Shown one piece after another: positions 11,101 to 24,384 of a stretch of DNA of 64,000 nucleotides. The notes beneath the pieces are model-generated. The model worked only from the letters and a program-made list of their open reading frames with translations, did no database searches and was not told where the DNA came from. Within the stretch, counting starts at the first letter, position 1. Each line of letters begins with the position of its first letter. The stretch is from Diphasiastrum complanatum (taxonomy: Eukaryota; Streptophyta; Lycopodiopsida; Lycopodiales; Lycopodiaceae): contig CM055097.1 in the NCBI GenBank assembly GCA_029204225.1, positions 70,434,252 to 70,498,251 of the forward strand, given 5' to 3'. A program made the translations under genes and the position numbers.

Positions 11101-12024
11101 TCACCATATCCATGATAGTGCTTCTTTGATGTTGACATTTTTGATGAGCTTGAGAGCTTTGCACCATCCTAGCACCTCCAAAATTGATTCCTTCCAATTT
11201 TCATGTAGATGCTTGACCTTGAGGCTTGCTCCTTCACATGAGATATTCTCCTCTTTCCCTTGAAATGTGAGCCACATGGGTTCAACCATGTTTCTTGAGT
11301 TTCTTTTTGGAATCACAACTTGAGAAGGTCTCTCCTCCTCAATCCTTGGCACACTTGAACCTTGAGATGACTCCCTAAGATCCTCTTCATGATGCTCCTT
11401 GTTGACGGAAATCCGAGACCTCCATGTCTCATAATGATCACAACAAGTATGACCATTCAATATGCACGTCCTATGATTATCAAGATTACTTATGCTAGAA
11501 ACATAAGTCCAAAAATCACCACAACTTGGCATGATTTTTCCAATATCGAAATCAAAAGTTATCTCCATCTCAATAAGGCTAACTACTTGCTTATGGATAT
11601 AAGTGTCCACTTTGGATGCTTCACTTATTCTCATAAGAAGTTTACAACTTGTCTTTAGGATTGAAAACATACAATTTTCATCTTTATGAATGAACACATC
11701 ATTCATGATCTTATTGAAACCAAAAGATCCTACATTATGAAGATATTTCCATTTCCTTGACTTCATAACTAATGTAAGCTTACAAGGAGAACATATTTTG
11801 CTATCTTTTAAGGCATCACACTCAACTAGCACTGCCTTAAGCCACCTTTGAGATACAAAAATTCCTTCAAAGCAAAATAGATCATCATAAGTTGACATGA
11901 GATCATAAATGAAACTATTTTCATTTTGTGATTGATGCTCCTTATTCTTGATTGATATCTCTTGGATCATAACAATAAGTTTGAACTTATCTAAAGTTCC
12001 AAGCAAAATACTTTCCAAGGACAT
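11101..12024 (-). CDS. 307-residue ORF of unknown function inside the family A element
   Basis: This is an uninterrupted 307-codon frame from ATG at 12024, the longest intact non-repetitive ORF in the window. I do not recognise a catalytic motif. The N-terminal half is hydrophobic/aromatic with several cysteines (such as KICSPCK and HTCCDHYETW); residues ~200-235 are acidic and Ser/Arg-rich (HHEEDLRESSQGSSVPRIEEERPS), resembling the linker between integrase and reverse transcriptase in copia polyproteins, but no reverse transcriptase follows. It lies 10 bp after the Gag-like ORF in the same orientation. It could be remodelled retroelement sequence or a captured host fragment. An open frame this long in a decayed element is notable but could be chance survival. 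Confidence 0.45.
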   Translation of the reverse strand: MSLESILLGTLDKFKLIVMIQEISIKNKEHQSQNENSFIYDLMSTYDDLFCFEGIFVSQRWLKAVLVECDALKDSKICSPCKLTLVMKSRKWKYLHNVGSFGFNKIMNDVFIHKDENCMFSILKTSCKLLMRISEASKVDTYIHKQVVSLIEMEITFDFDIGKIMPSCGDFWTYVSSISNLDNHRTCILNGHTCCDHYETWRSRISVNKEHHEEDLRESSQGSSVPRIEEERPSQVVIPKRNSRNMVEPMWLTFQGKEENISCEGASLKVKHLHENWKESILEVLGWCKALKLIKNVNIKEALSWIW

Positions 12025-12033
12025 AAAATAAAT

Positions 12034-12480
12034 TCAGGTTACTTTCATGAAAGTGACATCTATCTTTGCATCTTGAACCAAACAATGTACTTCCAAATGA
12101 AAAATTTCAAAAGATTTGACATGTGTTGTGATGGACTCTTGAAGACAAATCTTGCAAGTCCTTATGAGACTCCAAGCCTCATTCACCTTTCCACAAAGGA
12201 AACACCTTTCCTTGGACTTGTCCTTCTTGTATTTGCATTTCGAACTTGAAGCTCCATCCTTCACCTTGGCCCCATTGCCTTGGTTCTCCTTGGATGGATT
12301 GGTCTTCTTTTTGTAGCATCTTGAGAAAATATATCCTCCCTTGCCACAAAGGTTGCACTGAGGATCCTTTCTTTCCTTCAATAGGATGCCACCTATTGAT
12401 GCCATGTGAATAAAAACCTGTGATATGATTCTACAAATGTAATTTGTGACTTTCAAGAGACTAGATTTGAACATCTTCAA
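12034..12480 (-). pseudogene. Gag-like fragment with a damaged zinc knuckle
   Basis: The 148-codon frame contains CNLCGKGGYIFSRC (12357-12316), which has the spacing of a retroviral-type CCHC zinc knuckle (C-x2-C-x4-H-x4-C) but with Tyr in place of the His. A lysine-rich stretch follows, then CFLCGK, possibly a second degenerate knuckle. This is nucleocapsid-like Gag sequence, known to bind the element's RNA. The N-terminal Gag region expected between the primer site (14054) and 12480 is not recognisable, so most of Gag has decayed. Confidence 0.6.
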
Positions 12481-14053
12481 TAATCTAGAATGATCTACAA
12501 AAGATCTAGCTCACAAACCTAAGAATCAATCTTCACACTAATGACTAGTCACTTGGAAACTTTGCTTTGATCACTAAGACAAAAGCACACAATCTTTGAA
12601 TCAAATCACAAAAGAAATCAGATCCAATCTCCTATTGAACTCATCAAATACCAATGACACTTTCTTTTGAAAGTTGAAATGGATATGAAAAAGATTTGAC
12701 ACCTAGATTTTCCTTTTCACTTGACTAGTTCTCTCAACACTTGAGATTCTTGAACAAAAGATGGGTTTTGTTTCAAATACATGAAAATCAAACTTAATCA
12801 CTTCTTTTGGACTCACTCTTGACCCAAATAATCTCACACTTGAGATTTAGAATGAATTTGATTTGATTTGACAACAAACTATACCGCCAATTTTTCACAA
12901 AGCTTAAAAATTTAGACAACTAGAGATTCACAAAGATCTCAACCATGCATGAATACTCAAATATGGACTCCTCCTCATTCTAGACATCCAATGGGATCAC
13001 AAATTGACCCTCACACTCTCACAAAGAAAGTTGAATAGAACTAATTTGAGTTTCATACATACTATGTCAATTTTTGCTCAACAAATTGAATTCAATCACT
13101 CCTATTGGATTCCACCAATTACTCTACTTTTTAAGACTTGGAATGAAATTCAAAATCAAAAGTTGTGATTTTTCTCAATAAGATATTGTGGTTCAAAGGG
13201 CTAATGCCACTTAGAAAGATTTGATCACCTAGGAAGAGACAAACTCTCCACCAATAACAACACATAATGAGCTTCTAGATCTTGCCCTCTACAAAGGAAG
13301 GAACTCTTAGAAAATTGGATCTCTCTCTACACATTTGCCATAGACACCTTAATGAATCTTTTCAAACCTTACAATCACTCAAACAAATTGAGTAGGATTG
13401 AACAATGTGACTTGGATCTAGAACTCTCAATTGAAGCCAATCTATGTCAAATTCTACAAAAGATTTGCATAGATGCTCTATATGCACTAGAAACTCTCAG
13501 AGGTTTCACTTGGAGGACAAATCCAAAGATGTTTTCTAGCAAATTGATGCTTCTAAACTTGACCCTATCACTCTTGAACAAATCTAGAGTGATGGTACAA
13601 TGGATTTCAACCTCTCACCTTGCATATCACTCCTTAATCTATGATTTTTAGCAAAATCTCTCTTAACTTCAACATACACTCAAAAAATCAGAGAAAATCA
13701 TTTAATGCTCCTAATTCGAGATTCAATTTTAATTTTTTGGCTGATCTAATCCAAGAACTAATCAAGGGATTAGATTCTCTATAGAAAATGCTTGATTTCA
13801 CACTAAAAATCTCTCAAATTGGGTGTGTGAGTCAAATTGTACAAATTTTTGAATTTTCTCAGCCAAAACCGGAGCTGTACAGCCTCACACATGTGAAAAG
13901 GGTTCCTACAGCCCACAACAAGATCTGGACCAAAAATTTTGAGGATAGCTACCAAATCCAACTCGCTACACAAAATTTGACTAGTTTCCAAAAAACTGCT
14001 AATTTTGGCTTTGATTTGGATTAACCCTATCAATTTCAACAAAAACTCTTGTA
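12481..14053. other. Leader/decayed 5' interior of the family A element
   Basis: AT-rich sequence between primer site and Gag-like ORF, with no convincing domain on either strand. The motif CACACATGTGAAAAGG (near 13889) repeats the CACRTGTG palindrome of the LTRs. Confidence 0.35.
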
Positions 14054-14069
14054 CTTGGCTCTGATACCA
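14054..14069 (-). other. Primer-binding site (initiator tRNA-Met)
   Basis: The minus strand reads TGGTATCAGAGCCAAG directly after the LTR terminus. This is the standard plant primer for reverse transcription by LTR elements. Confidence 0.9.
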
Positions 14070-14662
14070 TGTGCACAAAAGTACAAAAAGGACCAAGAGT
14101 GGATCCTAATCTGATCCTCAAGAGGGATTGGTTGTCAGATTACTTGATCTATCAATCTGCTTCAGATTAAGATCAATCTAGATCAATTCTAGACACAAAA
14201 TCCTAACAAGAACAATCATTAATTGAAGGTAGGTGTACTTTCTGGTTTCACACGTGTGAAACACTGTCTGAGTTCGGACTCCTACCTGAAAATCAAGTAC
14301 ACATTGATAGAACCTCAAAACAATCAAAACAAATGTAGACAAATGGAGAGAATCACTCAAAATTGCTTCCAAAACCAAGATTGGTGTCTCACAATGATTA
14401 TGGCCAAATGTGGCTCTATATATACAATAAGTGAGAGCTCGTGGTACTGATCATCCCTCTGATCTCACATGTGTGAAGGTGCTTTGTCATATGATGATTC
14501 ATCATGCAAAACTGACACTTGGACAAAACCTTCTATTTTGAGCACTTTTGGTCCATTTTCCTTCTATATGGAGATCTACTTGGAAATCTTCTAGAATTTA
14601 AAATTTGCCTACTTCAGCTTATTCCACACGTGTGAGCTGTCCTCTACGCATGGGATATGACA
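14070..14662 (-). repeat. 5' LTR of the family A element
   Basis: Same sequence as 10138-10720 with about 97% identity by eye, and directly adjoined by the primer site. A TATATATA stretch near 14418 could serve as promoter sequence. The CACACGTGTG palindromes are kept, one as TTTCACACGTGTGAAA. Confidence 0.85.
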
Positions 14663-15248
14663 CCCTAAAGTAAAGAAGTTCCTTGATGAAACCATCCGAG
14701 ACTACACCTATCAGAATCTTCCATCTAGTGAGAGATTGTCCGATTTTTGAATAGATCATTATGGCAAAATACTATGCTAGACTGTCCAAAAAGATCAAAT
14801 CTGGTATGGCAGAATTAGCATCCTATGCGTCACTTGCACAACTCTATAAGGATGCTGCCATGATGGAACTCTCACATGAGATGATGGATTTTCCCAATCG
14901 CTTTGATGAATCATCAGATGGGGAATCGGTGGAACAAGAGTCAACAACGAGCAATGATCCAACAAGAATGAAACCCTATGCAAGGCAACTAAGTGCAGCA
15001 AAGTCAGGTAGATCGAGTGCAACATAAGACTAAGATCCAAGGATTCAACGGTCAGAAGCAGAATCAAGACAACAAGGAGCTCATCCGAAGGATGGATGCT
15101 AGATTGATCCATCAACATCACAAGTTTCTTCTACAACCAGTGGCAAGGTGGAAGTCTTGGTCAAATCATCTTGCACGTCACTAAACTCAATGGAGGACCA
15201 TAACAGCCTACCAGTCTAATTTGTGGAAAGTCCCAAGGGGCATCTGTT
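14663..15248 (+). pseudogene. 3' coding tail of the family B LTR element (extra ORF)
   Basis: An 88-codon frame (14761-15027) of helical, charged character (starting MAKYYARLSKKIKSGMAELA) lies just upstream of an LTR-like sequence. It has no known motif. Its position, between an element body and its 3' LTR, parallels the extra post-integrase region of the gypsy element at 46.9-54.0 kb, but the sequences are not obviously alike. The family A element is inserted immediately upstream, which cut off the rest of this element. Confidence 0.4.
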
Positions 15249-15945
<697 letters not shown>

Positions 15946-17945
15946 GGGTAACCATTCCTATTCTATTTTCACAATCGAATGTCAAGTTCAAGAATCCAAG
16001 GATCATTGAAGACTTGGCCAACTTCAATGACTTCAACAAGTCAGGATTTTGTACAAGTCTACAAAAATGCACTATGTTTTCAACAATCTGTAGAAATGAA
16101 CTAATTGTCGCATAGTTCGCATTTTCCAACTTCCAAAAATGCGACAATTTCCCAACAATAACTTTTTTTCAAATATTTCAAAGAAGTAACCTTTTTGTCA
16201 ACTTTTTGCATTGTTTCCAAAAATGCGACATAAGCAAAATGTGACTATTTCACCATCAGTTTCAACACCTTCAGGTTTTTCAATCGACTTCTTCAACCAT
16301 CAAGTCACTCGATGACCAAAGTCATTGAAGTGTCCGAAGTCCTCGACCAATGTGACCGAAGTCTTCGAAGTATTTGACATCTTCAACTTATCTGATCGCT
16401 TCGATGATTTCTAGGCAAAGTGGATGGTGACCTCTAGTGGAGAGCATTATTCCACTTGTAATTTGTGTATTGTGGAAATGCCACTAGGATGCCACCTAAG
16501 TAGCTCTCTTGCTTATTTAAGAGACTCCCTCTTTGTGAAGAGGAGCTTTTTGTGTATTGTATCAACTCCATACTGAAATGAGAAGAGCCTCCACGAGTTA
16601 GGTGCATCCATTGAGCTCCTTGATCATGCTTGTTTCTTGAGTGATGCATTCATGATATTGCCCTTCCATCCTTTGTGTGTGGTTGTGGATAGTAGAGTGG
16701 ATTAGTTTTCATTTCTTGTTTGTGGATTAATGTAGAAAATCAGCATTCAGGTAAGTGGTGTAGTTCTTGCATATTATCTTACAACCATATTCTTGATGTT
16801 CTTGGGATGTCCAAGAATCAAAAGACTGGTTGGTTTCTTGATTCTTGGACTTCTAAAATGTTGTAGATTATTTTGTTGTTTAATTTCTGTGGATTAATGC
16901 AGGTGTAGCTTCAGTGTAGAATGTTTAGGATCTGATTGTAACTCATTTTAGAGTAAGTAGATATAGAAACTGTTGAACGATCATTTAGGCTGCACACTGA
17001 TCTATAAATGAATGTTCATGGCTTGCATCTCTGTTTGAGTGTGAGTGCTTTCAAGAGACAACAACCTTGAGTGTCCTCTGACAGACAGGACCATACTACA
17101 ACGATAATCCATCCATTCTGCTTGGTTTGGGCATTGTAATATCAAGAAAACATCTATAAATGCCCAATAAGCCTGGTAACAAGCAGAAATGGTTCTGTGA
17201 ACAAGACGTAAGAGAAAAGAATCAGTAAACAGTTCCTCCCAATCAAAGGATCTGTCAACAATCCTTATAATTATTATAAAATAGCAATTGCCAAACGCAA
17301 TCATCAAACAAATTGTAGAGCGAAACTAGTCATGAAGGAAGATCTCAAATTTACTCATACTTGGATGGCAAATCCATCACATATTTATATATAAGTGCAT
17401 CAGATCTGAGCAATTAGAGCTACCTCTGATCCACCTAAACCTAGTGTCTAATCTAATAGGTCATGCCAAGAGCAACTAAAGAGACAATGTGACTCATAAA
17501 TATACTTGTAGATATCAATCTTGCTCAACAACAACCTATTATTCTTTATTGTGAAAGTCAAAGCTGCAATTGCACTATCTCTAAATCTAAGATTTCATTC
17601 TTGATGTAAAAATATCGAAATACTAAGAAGGCAATTTGGCTCAAAAATCTACTTGCAAATATCAGCCTTGCTCAACAATAACCTGATGCTCTGTATTTTG
17701 ACAATCAAAGAACAATTGCACTATCTCTAAATCCAATATTTCATTTTTGAAGTAAATATATCAAAATTAGATACCACTATGTAAGGAAAAAAGTACTAAT
17801 TACATAAATTTCACTTATCTTTAGCAATACAAAATTAATGACTAATGACTACTTCACTAAAGCATTATTAAAAGAAAACCATACAAAATTTAGTAATAAT
17901 TGAAATTTGAAAATAAAAAAATCTCAAAATTCTCATAAGGGGAAC
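15946..17945. other. Non-coding, probably old LTR sequence and local repeats
   Basis: No coding domain is seen. 16390-16720 has LTR style: TTATTTAAGAGACTCCC as a possible promoter followed by a GT-rich stretch. An 11-bp inverted repeat AATTGTCGCAT/ATGCGACAATT lies at 16103-16113 and 16139-16149. An imperfect ~147-bp tandem duplication occupies 17485-17631 and 17632-17770 (shared phrases TTGCTCAACAA and AATTGCACTATCTCTAAATC). Confidence 0.4.
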
Positions 17946-18782
17946 TGTTGGATTACAATAATCAAGTAAAAATCCACTTGTTAATGTGTTCTAAGAAGTG
18001 TACATACTTGAAAATTTTGTAAACTACAAATTTTGGATAGAAGATCGAAACCATAAATGTACCAAATCGATCATGAATCAAAATCAACAAAAGATTGAAA
18101 TAATTCCAATATAAGAGTTTATTTTGTTTTGACCCAAGATCGAATTGATCAAGATCAATTATATTGCGATCCAATATTGGACTCGCTTCTATTTTTGATC
18201 CAAGAGAAAGATCTTTCAAGATTGTTACTATTCCAATGTTGGATCTGGATCAAATTGAATTGACAATTAGATCAAATAGACTATCATCAGTTTCGATCTA
18301 AAAAAGCAAAGTTGATAGTTATCTACCATGTACTTAGTGATCAAATGTCAAAGTGATCTAATATAGAACAAATTAAATAGCGATAATTAATTGTTTGTAT
18401 TCATTCATCAATACTTAGCTATAGGTTTACAAGTAGTAGATCATACTTATAAAGGCATGCTTAGTGCACACAGTAGAATCAGACAAGAAGAAAAAATATA
18501 TGCATCATCTTCATTTGTATAGTCTGATCTATTCATGGATCATTTTGCTAAACCTAAGTATTCAAATTTTTGTCTCACTGATTGTATTTTAATTTTTATT
18601 ATTACACAATTACATTTTATTGTCGTCATTATTGCTAGTTGATTTCCACACTATATATCCTAGACATGATTATACTTCCACTACCACTATCCATTGATTC
18701 TCAATCTTTGAGTACGATCCACCACACACCATGTTTTTCACATGGTACTTTTGTTTGACTGATATCTTACTTATTTTTGTCA
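17946..18782 (+). repeat. LTR of copia family D, copy 1
   Basis: It starts TGTTGGATT, ends TTTTGTCA, and is directly followed by TGGTATCAGAGC, so it is the 5' LTR of a plus-strand element. It is homologous to the reverse complement of 26366-27091 (for example AAAATCCACTT..TTAATGTGTT and TTTTGGATAGAAGAT). Confidence 0.75.
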
Positions 18783-18797
18783 TGGTATCAGAGCAAC
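18783..18797 (+). other. Primer-binding site of family D copy 1
   Basis: TGGTATCAGAGCAAC, the initiator tRNA-Met primer site, adjoins the LTR end with no gap. Confidence 0.85.
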
Positions 18798-20583
18798 TTA
18801 TATACTATTCGATTGATAGTATCAGATTTTGAGATTTTTTGACAATCAAAGCTATGTTTTTCATCCTATCTAACTGATAATTTATTATTTTCCAACATGG
18901 TCATTGTAGGTTGATCAAATGTTGAGTTGGTGTGCCTGAACCACATGAATTGCCCATACAAGAAATCATTGAACTTGTGCCATACCCTAAGTGTCTTTGT
19001 TGACATACCTCTAGCCAATGCCACTCATCATCTTAAAAGAAAGGTTGCCTTTCAGATTCTATGCATGGATAGTGCCCAATTGAAGTTTGATTCTTCATGA
19101 TTTTATCTCAGTTAAATCTTTGGATTTTTCCATGTGGCATCACTCAATTGATGAATCAATACATCCAACCTTAATTGTATGATCTATACATCTACCTATC
19201 TATTCACTTTAAAACCTATCTATATATGCCTTCTTCCATATTCTTAACTGTTTCATCCAAATATTCATACATAGATTGATCGATTGATGGATCTACCTTA
19301 TTATTATATCAACCTAGCTTCATATTGATACAATCATCTCTGTATAAATAAATGTAAACAACTACATATTGATTTATGTATGCATGTAATGCCCAAAAGT
19401 GAAGAATGCCAAGAATTAATATTAGCTATGAGGTTGAAAATTTTCAAAATGATATCACATAATGGAAAAAAACATATCTTTAGAACAAGTTTCAAACAAA
19501 AAATAGATCAATGTATCAAAATTGAGTCTAAGAAGAAGATATAAAATACAAAGACGAGATTGGTTCACTTGTTAATTGCAAACATTCATGACTATATTTT
19601 CAAAATACATATATGACAAAACCACCACTAGAGTTATGTTCATAGATCTTATCTAATTATCTCTTCCTCTACTTCTTGTCTCATATTCTCCAAAGGACCC
19701 ACAAAGAGATTGAATATTGTATCTATGATATAATGTCAGTTGTTAATTAAAATTCTGTGAAACTTGCCATGATGGTCATATCATAAGCTTCTCATTATCA
19801 AACATAACTTATCTATTATTATTACTAGCACTCTCCAACCTAGCCTCATAGCCAACTCCAACTCCAAAATCCCCTATTAATCTTTCAATATATGTTTTTC
19901 TAATTTATTTTATGGTTCTTTCAAATATGATTTATCTATCAATAGCATTTGCGTCTTTATTCTCTTTCGCAATGTTTTTACACATGAAGTTCTATCCTCT
20001 TGTGCATTGCCATTTCCGATTTTTTGAATAGATCTAGCACCTATGGTAGCATGGAACAAGTCACAAACTTCACTATTGTCTACATAGTTTTTATTTTTCA
20101 TATTATGCCAAATATTCTTGCAAATAGCCCTATCATCAGTTGCAATTGAATGGAGAAGATGAAATGTCCTGGCTAATAAAAATCCTCGTAAACAGTAATA
20201 TCATTGATTTCTAACACATATTAGCTACACTCTATGACATTAGAGATGTAACCTTCAACTTTCATCCGAGGAAGAGATTCTTCACATTTGAAATGTAGTT
20301 GACTCTATTTTAATACACCTTGACAAGTTCAAAACCTTATGAAACAAATGATTGCCACTAGATCAGTCATAGATGATTCTGATGTTATCATGACTTTATT
20401 ATATAGTCTACCAAAAGCACATGAGAAATGTGTCTTGGAGATTTCTACTCAACAAGGCCTCACTCTTACTAAGTGATCTCAATGCTATTTCAAAAGGAGA
20501 TCAAAAGACATGAATTATCTTCTACTTTTGACTCAAAATCTCAAGCTATATATTCAAAGAAAAAATATATAAGTATTAATCAT
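18798..20583 (+). pseudogene. Decayed interior of family D copy 1 with a Gag fragment
   Basis: Most of this AT-rich stretch is unrecognisable. From 20339 a short frame reads DDSDVIMTLLYSLPKAHEK, the conserved core of the copia Gag (UBN2) domain, and ends at a stop near 20480. Sequence beyond is cut by the copia C element at 20584. The Gag core lies over 1.5 kb from the primer site, longer than usual, so other insertions probably sit between. Confidence 0.6.
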
Positions 20584-20794
20584 GTTGAGAGTTGTGACCA
20601 GCTGTCATTAGCCATAGGGTAGCCTATTAGTCTACTCGTAGGTCTTTTCTCTCTATCAAGGGTTCAAGGTTTATTTGTACATTTGACATTCAATATGATA
20701 TAGAGTGACAGTGTGATTGTGCGTGTTCTTCTTCTGCCTTCTTGTGGTGAATGCTTATGGTGAATGCTTGATGTTGCATATCTGATTGTTGACA
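20584..20794 (+). repeat. 5' LTR of copia C
   Basis: About 211 bp from TGTTGAGAGTTG to GATTGTTGACA. The 3' half matches 25833-25898. The start is chosen from the TG after family D sequence; no full 3' copy exists to confirm it. Confidence 0.65.
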
Positions 20795-20806
20795 TGGTAT
20801 TAGAGC
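20795..20806 (+). other. Primer-binding site of copia C
   Basis: TGGTATTAGAGC, one transition from the initiator tRNA-Met complement, directly after the LTR. Confidence 0.8.
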
Positions 20807-20990
20807 AGCGATAGTTCTGCATGCCTGATCAGTGGATACAGCTTGTCACAGGCTCTGCAATGAAGTGAGAAAGTACTTCACGGGAGGTAAAAGCTTGGAG
20901 AGACAAAAACAGCTGGAAGAAATCCTTCTTTGGTGTATTTTGCAGTTTTGGAGATTAGAATCATCAGTGGGGAATGAAGACACACTCCCG

Positions 20991-21180
20991 GAGGCATCAG
21001 AAAGACCAGGGCAGCATCAGACAGATTGAAAATCTGTTGAGTGGGGAGACTTTTATAACAATTCCTAGTTGTTGTGAAAAGCACAGTCTCAGAGGCATCA
21101 AAAAGGCCAGGGTAGTATCAGACAGATTGAAAATCTGTTGAGTGGGAGAAATTTTTAATATACTTCTGAGTTGTTGTGGA
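20991..21180. repeat. ~101-bp tandem duplication in the copia C leader
   Basis: GAGGCATCA..AGGCCAGGG..GTATCAGACAG..TCTGTTGAGTG starts at 20991 and again at 21092. The copies differ by small indels. Confidence 0.8.
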
Positions 21181-21373
21181 AAGTGCTATTTGTGTGAGAG
21201 GTTTGCCAAGAAATCTCTCATTTGTCTATTTGGAGTACCGCAAATCACACTAGACAGTGTCTTGTACTACCATTCAGAGTTAGGAGGCTTCATACTTCTC
21301 ACATTACTGATCTCGGTCTTTTGAATATTCCCTCTGAAAGTTCTGATATTCTCTCTACTTTTCATCTTTTCCA

Positions 21374-21625
21374 TACCAATATCGGATCGACGTGCCAAAG
21401 GTAGGAAAAATCCTAAACGGTTGTACATCCGCACGTCGTACAGATATAGCATATCCGTACCAATATCGAATCCACGCGCCAAAAGTAAAGAAAATACTAA
21501 GCAGTCGTACATCTGCACGTCATACCGATATCGCATACCCATACCAATATCGGATCCATGCGCGCGAGCTAAAGAGAATCTCGAACAGTCGTGCACCCGC
21601 CCGTCATACCGATATCAAGTGTCCA
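21374..21625. repeat. Three tandem 84-bp units in the copia C leader
   Basis: TACCAATATCG occurs at 21374, 21458 and 21542, an exact 84-bp period. Each unit contains GTACATCYGCACGTCRTAC and CGATATMGCATA-like phrases. Since 84 is a multiple of three, open frames run through the array on both strands, but I see no reason to call a gene. Confidence 0.85.
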
Positions 21626-21688
21626 ACCAAAAAAATATACAGTTCTATGGTGTGATAAATTTTGTGATCTAGACTCATCTATCCAGTA

Positions 21689-22596
21689 ATGGCAACTCTA
21701 AGCGAGAGTGTCCTTAATGAGTCAAGCAAATTGGAAGGTGTCGGCAACTATGCGGTTTGGGAATTCAAACTGAAGAACATTTTGATGGAAAAGGAGCTAT
21801 GGGAGATCGTGACAGGTGAAGAGACAAGGCCAGTGATTGAAGAAGATCAACGGACATTTGATAGGAGAAAATGGAAAGCCCAGAATGTCATCAACCTATC
21901 AATTAGAGATGCAATTATTCCCTATATTTCAGATTCAGAAGGACCAAAAGAAGCATGGGATACATTGAAGGCATTGTTTGAAATGGCAATACATCTCGAA
22001 TATTGTTAGCAGCAGTTGGAGAGTGAGTACAAGATCGTGAGATCGTGCAATTGACATTGAATACTCTGAGTGAGTCACATTAGATGTTTGTGACGAGTAT
22101 AGCCACAAGAGAAAATCTTCCAACCTATGAAGAACTAGGTGGATTACTTTTGCAAGAAGAGCAACGTCAACAGAATTTGAATCATCGTAACATGAGCTAT
22201 GATCAAGCTCTTGTAGTTAGAGGACGAGGTGGAAGATTTGGCCATGGAAGGTATCAATCGAGAGGAGGAAACTCAAGTTGGGGATAATTTCAACAATTTC
22301 ATGAGCAAGTCAATGATAGTCCGAATTGAGACAATTGGAATAAAAGTCGAGGTCAAGGACGTGGCTATTCAAGACAAAATGAACCTGAAAATTGTAGGTA
22401 CTGCAACAAATCTGGCCACTGGGAGCGTGAATGCTTCAAGAAACAGAAGGAGATGGAACAAAGAAAAGACAAATGGCAAGCGGAAAATTATGCTGATCAA
22501 CATCAATTTGATGAATTTTATTATGAAGATAATTATACTGATCAACATCAATACGATGATGATCAATATGAAGATGGTACAGGTGAGAGTTGAAAA
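21689..22596 (+). pseudogene. copia C gag
   Basis: Gag capsid/nucleocapsid. The start MATLSESVLNESSKLEGVGN and the following NYAVWEFKLKNILME..LW are the typical copia Gag N-terminus (DUF4219/UBN2). The first frame stops at 22009; the domain then continues in shifted frames, including TYEELGGLLLQEEQR, an RG-rich segment, and an intact zinc knuckle CRYCNKSGHWEREC at 22393-22434. It is broken by at least one frameshift and two stops (for example one just before the protease start). An acidic Asp/Tyr/Gln-rich tail precedes protease. Confidence 0.85.

Positions 22597-24384
<1,788 letters not shown>

Larger units (their letters stand above)
10138..14662 (-). mobile_element. LTR retrotransposon lacking reverse transcriptase (family A), minus strand
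   Basis: Two direct copies of a ~585-bp LTR (10138-10720 and 14070-14662) flank a 3.35-kb interior. On the minus strand the right LTR is immediately followed by TGGTATCAGAGCCAAG (14069-14054), a perfect initiator tRNA-Met primer site, which fixes the orientation. The interior encodes a Gag-like zinc-knuckle fragment and a 307-codon unknown ORF; no protease, integrase or reverse transcriptase is visible. The LTRs differ by roughly 15 substitutions and a 10-bp indel by eye, so the insertion is fairly young. No target-site duplication is seen (ATTGA on the left, CCCTA on the right). Such an element would depend on enzymes supplied by relatives. Confidence 0.85.

Noticed and set aside
13352-13651. 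99-codon plus-strand ORF inside the family A element
   Set aside because: It runs antisense to the element as fixed by its primer site, in AT-rich sequence, with no recognisable motif.
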